Positions 1-6,916 of a stretch of DNA of 50,563 nt are shown here, one piece after another. The number at the start of each line of letters is the position of its first letter. Position 1 is the stretch's first letter. Source of the DNA: Burkholderiales bacterium. GTDB taxonomy: Bacteria; Pseudomonadota; Gammaproteobacteria; Burkholderiales; Burkholderiaceae_D. A model generated the notes under the pieces. That model was not told the origin of the DNA and did not search any database. It saw only the letters and a list, made by a program, of their open reading frames with translations. The stretch is taken from NCBI GenBank assembly GCA_026399895.1, contig JAPLQC010000055.1:1-50563 (forward strand), given 5' to 3'. The position numbers were made by a program, and so were the translations under genes.

Positions 1-398
1 GCGGTGGAGATATAGATCATGTCGTCACCAAGGATGGCATAGTTTCCGGTGTCGCTGGCGCCCGCGGGCTGCACCCGCTCGGAGAACGTGATGATCACGC
101 TCTTCAGATCGAGGCCAGCGGCCACATGCACGACTGAGGGCGGCATGATGTCCTCGCCCCAGACGCCAGTACCACCTGCTTTGATTTTAGCGGCCAGTTT
201 GGCGGTAGCAGACGCGTCACCCGCATATTTAGCAGCGACTTCTCTCAGGACCGGACCATACTTGCGTTTATCAATCATGTGACAGGCCAAGCACTGATTT
301 TTTAACAATAAGCCATTCAGTGGTTCAGTGTCCTCGGCCATGGCCTTGCCGAAAACGGCCACACCCGAGACCAGCAGTAGTGCGATAAAGCGACGCAT
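1..398 (-). CDS. c-type cytochrome with C-terminal extension (partial)
   Basis: Reading leftward from an ATG at 398, the protein has a hydrophobic signal peptide (about residues 1-21), a haem attachment motif C36-L-A-C39-H40 and a probable Met ligand in IMPPS (M85). This is the small cytochrome c-551/c5 type fold. Such proteins usually end shortly after the MPP motif, but this one continues with a different-looking segment (ITFSERVQPAGASDTGNYAI) that resembles a bacterial Ig-like repeat. The gene runs off the left edge, so its full length is unknown. GGAG seven bases upstream supports the start at 398 rather than the in-frame ATG at 410. It lies downstream of the sugar dehydrogenase on the same strand and is probably its periplasmic electron acceptor (inference). 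Confidence 0.8.
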   Translation of the reverse strand, partial: MRRFIALLLVSGVAVFGKAMAEDTEPLNGLLLKNQCLACHMIDKRKYGPVLREVAAKYAGDASATAKLAAKIKAGGTGVWGEDIMPPSVVHVAAGLDLKSVIITFSERVQPAGASDTGNYAILGDDMIYIST

Positions 399-413
399 GA
401 ATATCTCCATAAA

Positions 414-442
414 AAAACGCGCTGCCCGAGGGCAGCGCGTTT
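414..442 (-). terminator. intrinsic terminator between dehydrogenase and cytochrome genes
   Basis: A perfect 13-bp stem with a 2-nt loop (415-427 against 430-442) is followed on the minus strand by a run of seven T (417-411). It sits after the dehydrogenase stop and ends just before the cytochrome ribosome binding site. It should end or reduce transcription into the cytochrome gene. Confidence 0.75.
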
Positions 443-457
443 AGACACAACCGCTAC

Positions 458-1732
458 TTATTCCGGTGTAACACGGTAGATCATGTTGGCAGCCTCATCA
501 CCAACGTACAGAGCGCCGTCTGGGCCCGTAGTCAGGTGACGGAAGCGACCAGCAACGCCTGGCCATGACAACTCTTCACGCTTGGATGACATGCCGTCCT
601 TGGAAATATCCAAGACGTCGATGCGGTTACCAGTAGGCGTGCCGTGGATACCGATACCAGCGTAACCAACTGCCAGGTGGCCTTCCCAGTCTTTCCACTG
701 CTTACCAACCAACCAGGCGCTACCGCACATACCCTGCGACAGACCGTTGTTGTTCCATGCCGGTTTCATCGCTTTAGGATAAGCCTTCAGGTCAGTCATA
801 GGCATGAACGCTGCGCGCTCTTTCGGAGGCAATGCGCCCATCTGGTTAGGCGAATAGCCGCAGTATGCGTCTGGGCATGCTGGACGACCATTAACTTCAC
901 CGCGTGGATCCCAACCACCGTTACCGCCGTTGACCAGCTTGGTTACTTCATCGCTGTGCCATGGGCCATTCTCAGAAGTGAAAGGCTCATTGGTACCTGG
1001 ACGGAAAGTAATACCCTGTGGGTTACGATGGCCGTAGGTGAACACACGCTTGTCGAAACCTGACGGTGGGTTGTTACCCGGTGCTGCATTACCGTCGCGG
1101 TCAACGCGCAAGACCTTGCCACGCAGTTGGGTTGGGTGCTGAGGACCCTCGCCGCTGTGGTTATCGCCAATCGTCACGTACAGGAAGCCGTCAGCTGGGC
1201 TGAAGCGGATACGACCACCGTTGTGCGCGCCAGGACCACCGAATGGGTGGTTCGATTTCTTCGGCTTGTAGCCGAGGTCGTTGATGATTTCTTTGATATC
1301 AGATACGTCTGACAGTGAACCATTCACTTTCATGCGCATCACGATGTTGTTGTAACCACCGTAGGTACGGTTGTCGCCGCGCGAGCTGGACATCAGGTAG
1401 ATGTAGCTGTTCGACTTGAAGTCAGGGTCAACTGCAACGCCGAGAACACCAGCCTGGCCATCGCAGAACAAGTCGCCTTTGGTTTTAGCGTAGCCGCTGG
1501 AACCACCGACGCCGAGCAGTTTGTTAACGCTGCCGGACGCTGTACGCACCGACAGGCCACCGCACTTCTCAGTGTAGAACATGGTGCCATCTGGAAGGAA
1601 GGCCATATCCCATGGCGACTCCGCTTTTTGGAAGGACTCAACCTTCACATTAACAGCTGAAGCCGGCACAGCTGCCAGCAGAGCTGCCGCTGCTACAGCG
1701 CTGAGTGAGAGAGAAACGACAGTTTTTTTCAT
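458..1732 (-). CDS. PQQ-dependent sugar (glucose/sorbosone-type) dehydrogenase
   Basis: A 424-residue protein with a clear Sec signal peptide ending near ASA-VNV, followed by a beta-propeller of the GSDH family (soluble glucose dehydrogenase / YliI / sorbosone dehydrogenase). Typical family blocks are visible: WDMAFLPDGTMFYTEK near the N-terminus, GPGAHNGGRIRFSPADGFLY in the middle with the conserved His, GDNHSGEGPQ, and RNPQGITFRPGT. Family members bind PQQ and Ca and oxidise sugars in the periplasm; the substrate cannot be read from the sequence. AGGAG six bases before the ATG supports the start. The c-type cytochrome gene follows on the same strand. Confidence 0.88.
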   Translation of the reverse strand: MKKTVVSLSLSAVAAAALLAAVPASAVNVKVESFQKAESPWDMAFLPDGTMFYTEKCGGLSVRTASGSVNKLLGVGGSSGYAKTKGDLFCDGQAGVLGVAVDPDFKSNSYIYLMSSSRGDNRTYGGYNNIVMRMKVNGSLSDVSDIKEIINDLGYKPKKSNHPFGGPGAHNGGRIRFSPADGFLYVTIGDNHSGEGPQHPTQLRGKVLRVDRDGNAAPGNNPPSGFDKRVFTYGHRNPQGITFRPGTNEPFTSENGPWHSDEVTKLVNGGNGGWDPRGEVNGRPACPDAYCGYSPNQMGALPPKERAAFMPMTDLKAYPKAMKPAWNNNGLSQGMCGSAWLVGKQWKDWEGHLAVGYAGIGIHGTPTGNRIDVLDISKDGMSSKREELSWPGVAGRFRHLTTGPDGALYVGDEAANMIYRVTPE

Positions 1733-2296
1733 TTTGTCTCCTAGTTTGAGTTGGGGGCAGCATCGCTTCGCATTTCCTCGCCGCTAGCATTTCCCTACGT
1801 ACCTACTACACGAGCCAAAGAACAGCGCGTGGAGATCATTCCGCTACAAAGTACCACTCCGAAAGTAGGCACAGCTTCATGATTCGCTTTTCAGCATACA
1901 TGAATTACTAACGATTTCAAGCAAATCACACACGTTTTTGATTTGAAAAAAGATACACCCCAAAAAATGCTGCGAGTGCAAATGGAAAAACAAACGACGT
2001 ATTCGAAAGAGCAGACTTCTATCGAAAAAAGATTGGAGGCGCAATTTAGCAAAATCACCAGGAAAAATTCCTGATTTGGCAAACGCCAGCGCAAAAGCTA
2101 TTGATAATTCAAAGGGTTATAAAGTGTTACCACTCCAACAATTCTCTCCTTCATTGTTTTCATAAAAACAATTACTTAACATTTCTCAAACAGCTTTTAT
2201 ACGGCGCCTGTCCAAACTCATGACTGATGAAATGTTTGAAACAAAATGAATCATCGCCAAACCCTGACTCACTTCATGGATTTACCCGGGCGGGCA
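1733..2296. other. AT-rich intergenic region, no supported gene
   Basis: The gap between the dehydrogenase and the CIA30 gene, both on the minus strand. The right half is notably AT-rich. It must hold the dehydrogenase promoter, but no clear hexamer pair was picked out. The open frames here are short, without ribosome binding sites or recognisable motifs. A plus-strand frame ending near 2162 has protein-like composition but no credible start, so it could be a decayed gene. Confidence 0.5.
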
Positions 2297-2857
2297 TTAC
2301 CGGCCGCTGTTGACGGCAGTCAGGGCACGAATAGTTTGTAATTGCAGGTGAAACGAGCCGGCTTGCTTGTCTGCGATCAAGATACCCAGTTCTTTGGCAT
2401 CAGCGAATACCAAGTCAGGCGCATCCACCGCCCGGCCCCGGAAGCTTGCTCTGAAATCGCTCGGCACGAATCGATACGTGTGCCAACCCTCGGCAGCGAC
2501 GAAGTCGGCTTGATACATCGGCGAGCGTGGTGAAGCGTCAGTGCGAAGAATGAACTTATAACGTTTGCCATCCCCTTTGATCTTCAGCTCAAGAGCAACA
2601 GTACCTACACCAAATGCTGCTGCACTCCTTACCGATGCAAAGCCACCATTGTTTTCAAGCGAGACGATGCCTTCAATCATTACGCCCTCGGCGTCATGCC
2701 GAAAGCGTGATTCTGAAACACCGCCCATCACACCATCATTAACGACCCACATCTGCGCCGTGGTTTGGGCATTGGTGAAATCAAGCGTTTGGGCGTTGGT
2801 CATGGCAGATAGCATTGAAAAAGAGATGAGCAAAAGTCGGTGGCGAAGTGAGTTCAT
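2297..2857 (-). CDS. CIA30-family secreted protein
   Basis: A protein of about 186 residues starting at ATG 2857, giving a Sec-type signal (MNSLRHRLLLISFSML..NAQ). A TTG 48 bases upstream would add residues that break the signal. The mature part matches the complex I intermediate-associated protein 30 family: WVVNDGVMGGVSESRF, LENNGGFASVR, LELKIKGDGKRYKFILRTD and a closing jelly-roll segment. Bacterial members have no proven role in complex I assembly and are often exported. There is no strong ribosome binding site, and it stands alone on the minus strand upstream of the EamA gene. Confidence 0.78.
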   Translation of the reverse strand: MNSLRHRLLLISFSMLSAMTNAQTLDFTNAQTTAQMWVVNDGVMGGVSESRFRHDAEGVMIEGIVSLENNGGFASVRSAAAFGVGTVALELKIKGDGKRYKFILRTDASPRSPMYQADFVAAEGWHTYRFVPSDFRASFRGRAVDAPDLVFADAKELGILIADKQAGSFHLQLQTIRALTAVNSGR

Positions 2858-2935
2858 AGATACCAATGCACAAGTGAACTGAGTTGAAGGAGCCGAACAA
2901 AACAAGAAAGGTGCACGGATAAGCTGCCGAGCCCG

Positions 2936-3835
2936 CTACGGTGACTCTGAAGATCGCGTACCAAGCGCCTCGATCATCGTCGCGCCAAGAATCATCAGGG
3001 CACCAATGATCTCGCCGATTGATAAGGATTCACCGCCAAGCAGTACGGCAGAGACCATTGCCACAATCAGCTCGAGCACTTGCATGACAGCCGCGCGGCT
3101 CGCTTGCACATAGGTCACACCGTACGTCGAGAGCAACGTACCGCCAACTAACCAAATAAAAGCATAGAGCACCAACAAGGCCCAGTCGCTGGCGACCAGC
3201 ATAGGCACTGCAGGCACATGAACCAATAAACCGAATAGCGCGATCGTGGTGCAACCGACAAACGCCATCGTAGTGCGGCTTGTCATTGGTATGGCAACTG
3301 CAAAGCGATTGGTAATGCCTGCACCGGTATAAGCCATACCCGCAAAGAATGCAGCCGCATCGGCAAAGCTGAGCGGCGTATCGAAGACCTCTACGCCGCC
3401 CACAATAGTAAAAACGCCGACCAAGCAAAGTGCAACCGCGATTAGACGCCGCGGCCCAAGCTGCTCATGCAGAAATAGCTTGCCGCCAATCACACCCCAA
3501 GCAGGCAACAGAAAAAACAGCAACATGCCGCGCACCACCGAGCCCACCATCAAGGCCCAAGTGAACAAGAAGTTGGCAATACCGAAAAGCAGGCCAATCA
3601 AGAGCAGCAAACGCCATTCGCCTCGCCACAAGTGACGCTCACGCCAGATCAATGGCAGCGACACCACCGCTACTAGTCCATATGCAGTCAGTGCAATCGC
3701 ATGGCCATCCAAGCCTTGCTGACCAAAGTATTTCAAGGGCCACCAAGCCAGACCCCAAACTACGCCGCCAAGCATCAGAGATACGAGTGCCAGGCGCGAC
3801 TCGGCTTTGGGCGCAACGGAATCAAGGGAATTCAT
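2936..3835 (-). CDS. EamA/DMT-family transporter
   Basis: A 299-residue integral membrane protein with about ten hydrophobic segments arranged as two EamA repeats. The first begins at SLMLGGVVWGLAWWPLKYF, and the second (about 160-290) ends in EIIGALMILGATMIEALG. This is the drug/metabolite transporter superfamily, whose members move amino acids, metabolites or drugs across the inner membrane. Nothing in the sequence fixes the substrate. It is divergent from the lipoprotein gene at 3999, with about 160 bases of shared upstream region. Confidence 0.85.
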   Translation of the reverse strand: MNSLDSVAPKAESRLALVSLMLGGVVWGLAWWPLKYFGQQGLDGHAIALTAYGLVAVVSLPLIWRERHLWRGEWRLLLLIGLLFGIANFLFTWALMVGSVVRGMLLFFLLPAWGVIGGKLFLHEQLGPRRLIAVALCLVGVFTIVGGVEVFDTPLSFADAAAFFAGMAYTGAGITNRFAVAIPMTSRTTMAFVGCTTIALFGLLVHVPAVPMLVASDWALLVLYAFIWLVGGTLLSTYGVTYVQASRAAVMQVLELIVAMVSAVLLGGESLSIGEIIGALMILGATMIEALGTRSSESP

Positions 3836-3998
3836 GCTGTATGGGACTAATCGCCAAGGACATCGGCGGCATTTTGTTGTAGGGTGTCCGTCGTTAATCG
3901 CTACTTCAGCGAAGAACTTTGGACATCATAGCGCTTTCACTGATCTACTTCTTCAACGCTCGCTGCATGGCCGTTGAGGACAATTTGTTTAGACCATT

Positions 3999-4508
3999 AT
4001 GAACTTCACACTGACACTGCGACTCGCTGGCCTTATAACCGCAATGACCACTGCCCTGCTGGCTGGCTGCCAGACCTACGGGCCCTCTGAGCGCTTCATC
4101 GGACTGTCGCGCGAACAAGTCATTGCGCAAATGGGCAACCCCTATCCAGCACCGCCGGATTTGAGCCAAGCGCAAAGACTCGATTTCCCGCGCGGGCCAT
4201 TCGGCAAACACACCTATTCGCTGCAATTTGACGCTGATGGCAAAGTGGTTAGCTACAAGCAGCTGCTAACTGAGGAAAATTTTCGGCAAATCACGCCCGG
4301 CATGGATGTGAGCGAAGTGATCGAGCGTATCGGTATGTCGCGCGATCAATTCGGGCTTGCGCGCTACCGTGGCTATGTTTGGAATTTTCGGTACATCACG
4401 CCGTTGTGCCAGTGGTTTCAGATTGAATTCACGGCAGAGAATAAGGTGAGGTCAACGGGTTATGGTATGCCGCCGGAGTGCAGGCCGAGGGTTTTCGTGG
4501 CGCAGTGA
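3999..4508 (+). CDS. lipoprotein with repeated SmpA/BamE-like segments
   Basis: A 169-residue protein with a lipobox LLAGC (Cys about residue 24) after a hydrophobic signal, so it is probably lipid-anchored in the envelope. Two similar segments follow: FIGLSREQVIAQMGNPYPAP and ITPGMDVSEVIERIGMSRDQ, each a helix-turn with the V-x-x-x-G-x-P/S pattern of the SmpA/OmlA/BamE fold. No role is known; such proteins are common in betaproteobacteria. No operon partner is seen. A 10-bp-arm hairpin follows the stop. Confidence 0.7.
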   Translation: MNFTLTLRLAGLITAMTTALLAGCQTYGPSERFIGLSREQVIAQMGNPYPAPPDLSQAQRLDFPRGPFGKHTYSLQFDADGKVVSYKQLLTEENFRQITPGMDVSEVIERIGMSRDQFGLARYRGYVWNFRYITPLCQWFQIEFTAENKVRSTGYGMPPECRPRVFVAQ

Positions 4509-4519
4509 TGGCGCAACTG

Positions 4520-4552
4520 GGTGATGCATGAGGGATGCCTTAATGCATCACC
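4520..4552 (+). other. hairpin after the lipoprotein gene
   Basis: Perfect 10-bp arms GGTGATGCAT (4520-4529) and ATGCATCACC (4543-4552) around a 13-nt loop. It lacks a T-run, so it is more likely an mRNA-stabilising or weak terminator structure than a standard intrinsic terminator. Confidence 0.4.
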
Positions 4553-4589
4553 GTTATCGAACGTTCCAGCCTATATAGTCGGTGCCAGC

Positions 4590-4910
4590 TCAAGCAAATA
4601 CCACGCTGGTGCGGCCAGTTGCTCGAGTACGAGAGGGTTTGCGCACGACGATCTCAACATCGCGACCTAATCGGTTCATGCACTCCAACATTTTCGCTTC
4701 ACTGATTCCACGAAACTGACCGCGGAGCATTCCCGATAGCTTGGGCTGAGGGATTCCCAAAATCTCCGAAGCCTGTACCTGGGTCAGGTGTCGATGTCGG
4801 ATGACTTCACCGATCTTAGCTGCCAAGATCGTCTTAACTTGCATCTCTGCTGCGTCGACCATGCCAAGATCCTGGTACACATTACCGGATCCTTTTTCAA
4901 TCTCGATCAT
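4590..4910 (-). CDS. XRE-family HTH antitoxin-like protein
   Basis: About 106 residues from ATG 4910 (MIEIEKGSGNVYQDLG..). The upstream GGAGC at six bases supports this start over the in-frame ATG at 4928. Residues about 40-70 form a helix-turn-helix (LTQVQASEILGIPQPKLSGM), typical of the small HTH_37/COG5606 antitoxins that pair with Gp49/RelE-type toxins. The start lies one base after the stop of the RelE-like remnant (TGA-A-ATG), the usual toxin-antitoxin order with translational coupling. Its partner looks incomplete, so this may be an orphan antitoxin. Confidence 0.75.
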   Translation of the reverse strand: MIEIEKGSGNVYQDLGMVDAAEMQVKTILAAKIGEVIRHRHLTQVQASEILGIPQPKLSGMLRGQFRGISEAKMLECMNRLGRDVEIVVRKPSRTRATGRTSVVFA

Positions 4911-4911
4911 T

Positions 4912-5118
4912 TCAAGCTCCTTTGGCATGGGCCTGCGCTGCCCTTAATCGTTCGTGAATCAAATCAATGTCTTGCTTTGGTGTTTGAATGCCATGCCTCG
5001 ACTTTTTCTGAAAACAGTGCAACACATAAACGGCGTCGGCACCAACGCGAAGGCTGTACCATAAAGGCAAAGGATCAACCGGTATACCGTCCACGATTGA
5101 CCAAGGCTCGCAAAAAGA
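4912..5118 (-). pseudogene. RelE/Gp49-like toxin, C-terminal remnant
   Basis: The open frame from the in-frame stop before 5118 to TGA 4912 encodes a segment with the family signature YSLRVGADAVYVLHCFQKKS followed by KQDIDLIHERLRAAQAH, which is the C-terminal half of Gp49/RelE-like mRNA-interferase toxins. The usual N-terminal half (roughly 50 residues) is missing: an in-frame TAG stands just upstream, and no other frame to about 5250 gives a convincing match. The only standard start is GTG 5094, well inside the domain. It is probably inactive. A divergent short variant cannot be excluded. Confidence 0.6.
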
Positions 5119-5320
5119 CTATCCCGCAGCGGCTGCGCAGGATATCGCTGGCAGAAGATGATGCCAATCAGCGGAGCAAATAACTGTTTGTCTGAAACCA
5201 CAAACGAAACAACGAGATGAACCAACTTCTTACGCTCAGCAGGGGGAATCTCAGATAGCGATAGAGTTCACCGCGACTCCAGAAAGTGCAGCAATTTGGC
5301 ACCCCCCCTATACTCACCGC

Positions 5321-5947
5321 ATGGACTACCCCACCCTCGCCTACTACAATACCCATGCCCCTGAGCTCGCAGCCCGCTACGAGCAAGTCAGCAGCATCGC
5401 CGTGGCGAGGTTCGAGTCCACCTTCACGACGGGCGGCAAACTCCTCGACATTGGCTGCGGATCAGGCCGCGATCTGGAACTACTCGCGCGCATGGGGTTT
5501 GACGTCTACGGCGTCGACCCCTCGGCAGAATTCATACAGTTGGCGCGGCAAACCCACCCGGAGCTAGAGGGCCGGCTGAGTGTTAGCGGCTTACCCGAGA
5601 TCGGCATACCGTTCGGTGGAAATTTTGATGGGGTACTTTGCTACGGCGTACTCATGCATCTCAATCAAGAAGTACTTGTACGGTCGGTGAATTCGCTACG
5701 CGCTTGCCTAAAACCTCACGGACGCGCGATTGTCGCCATCCCTGCTAAAAAATCCGGCATCGATAAACAGCATCGCGATGAAGAAGGTCGCTTGTTTCAA
5801 CTGCATCGCGGGGAGGAACTGCAGAGCTTGTTTGCATCGAATGGCTTTGAGCTGATCGAGCAATGGTCTAACCAACAAAGTATCGACGAAACTGGTATCG
5901 AGTGGCTTGCTCAGTCATATAAACTGACATCATCCTGCGCCGACTAG
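5321..5947 (+). CDS. class I SAM-dependent methyltransferase
   Basis: A 208-residue cytosolic protein. Motif I is LLDIGCGSGRDLELLARMG (residues about 41-59), followed by the acidic motif II YGVDPS and a motif-IV-like FDGVLCYGVLMHL. This is a Rossmann-fold methyltransferase of the UbiE/Methyltransf_25 type. The substrate is unknown and the neighbours give no pathway. About 200 bases upstream hold only the decayed toxin end. The next frame (5923-6213) overlaps its 3' end. Confidence 0.82.
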   Translation: MDYPTLAYYNTHAPELAARYEQVSSIAVARFESTFTTGGKLLDIGCGSGRDLELLARMGFDVYGVDPSAEFIQLARQTHPELEGRLSVSGLPEIGIPFGGNFDGVLCYGVLMHLNQEVLVRSVNSLRACLKPHGRAIVAIPAKKSGIDKQHRDEEGRLFQLHRGEELQSLFASNGFELIEQWSNQQSIDETGIEWLAQSYKLTSSCAD

Positions 5948-6030
5948 TAGCTCTCGAACTTATTCTCTGTCACGAGCTTACTAATAAAGAATTACAGGAA
6001 ATCCCAGCCGCGGCAAATTTCCAGTCATTT

Positions 6031-6213
6031 ATGATTCGCTATCCCGCGCTCCGCTGGGATAACCGTGAAGTTGGCCTCATCGGTAACTATGTCCTGTACT
6101 ATCCATTCAAACTGAATATGCCTAACCTGACTTATTGCATCCGAAAGTTTGTGGATACCCTGCGGGGATATCATGAAGAACACAAATCCGATGAACGTCT
6201 TTTCCGAATATAA
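6031..6213 (+). CDS. small hypothetical protein, possibly a remnant
   Basis: Not recognised. ATG 6031 gives 60 residues rich in aromatics (RYPALRWDNREVGLIGNYVL). The frame is open back to 5923 with protein-like composition (CHELTNKELQEIPAAANFQS), but no ATG, GTG or TTG with a ribosome binding site is found there. It ends 14 bases before the ExoX-like start, so it could be co-transcribed. It may be the 3' end of a gene whose start was lost, or chance. Confidence 0.3.
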   Translation: MIRYPALRWDNREVGLIGNYVLYYPFKLNMPNLTYCIRKFVDTLRGYHEEHKSDERLFRI

Positions 6214-6227
6214 AAACAGATCCTAAT

Positions 6228-6887
6228 ATGCCCAAGGCCATTATTTTTGATACCGAGACTACTGGACTCGATTCGCCGGAAGTTATTGAAGCAGCTTGGC
6301 TTGAGGTGACGTCACTATCGCCACTTACGCTGGGAGAGGGCTTTGAGCAGCGGTACAAACCAAGCAAGCCAATTGGCCTGGCTGCGTTAGCCACCCATCA
6401 TATTCTTGACGAGGAACTGGCTGATTGCGCTTTATCGAGCACCTTTCAATTACCCAAGGACCTTGAATACCTTATCGGTCACAACGTCGATTTTGATTGG
6501 ACGGTAGCAGGCTCGCCGGATGTACGTCGGATTTGCACCTTGAATCTGGCAAGGGCGGTATGGCCGGAACTGGAATCTCATAAACAAGGCGCTTTGCTCT
6601 ATCTGCTTGACCGACCCAATGCGCGAGAAAGACTTAAGAATGCGCACTCCGCTGGCGCGGATATACGCATTTGTGCAACCCTACTTGAACATATCTGCCA
6701 GCATCTGAAGATTGATTCTCTCGAGGTGCTTTGGCAGAAATCGGAAGACGCACGGGTACCAACGCATATGCCTTTTGGTAAATATAAAGGCAAACCAATT
6801 AGCGAGGTACCGAAAGACTATGTACGGTGGCTGCTGGATCAGCCGAACGTTGACCCATTCATACGACGCGCATTCTCCAAGCAGTGA
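6228..6887 (+). CDS. exoX: ExoX-like DEDDh 3'-5' exonuclease
   Basis: 219 residues, the same size and layout as exodeoxyribonuclease X. Motif ExoI is FDTETTG (D8, E10), ExoII is HNVDFDW (D88) and ExoIII is H140-SAGA-D145, together the DEDDh two-metal catalytic set. After about residue 178 comes MPFGKYKGKPISEVPKDYVR, the small C-terminal domain also found in ExoX and in DUF3820 proteins. The family degrades single- and double-stranded DNA 3'-5' in mismatch repair and UV tolerance. The fold assignment is strong; orthology to exoX is likely but not certain. Confidence 0.78.
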   Translation: MPKAIIFDTETTGLDSPEVIEAAWLEVTSLSPLTLGEGFEQRYKPSKPIGLAALATHHILDEELADCALSSTFQLPKDLEYLIGHNVDFDWTVAGSPDVRRICTLNLARAVWPELESHKQGALLYLLDRPNARERLKNAHSAGADIRICATLLEHICQHLKIDSLEVLWQKSEDARVPTHMPFGKYKGKPISEVPKDYVRWLLDQPNVDPFIRRAFSKQ

Positions 6888-6891
6888 GGTC

Positions 6892-6906
6892 TCGCTGGGC
6901 CAGCGA
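6892..6906. other. short inverted repeat between convergent genes
   Basis: TCGCTGG and CCAGCGA flank a single base in the 29-base gap between the convergent exonuclease and acyltransferase stops. On the minus strand TTTTC precedes it rather than follows, and on the plus strand only A residues follow, so it is not a standard terminator. Confidence 0.25.
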
Positions 6907-6916
6907 AAACAACTTG

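Noticed and set aside
1891..2094. Minus-strand open frame of 67 codons in the AT-rich gap
   Set aside because: Cys- and Phe-rich chance-like composition, no ribosome binding site, no recognisable motif.
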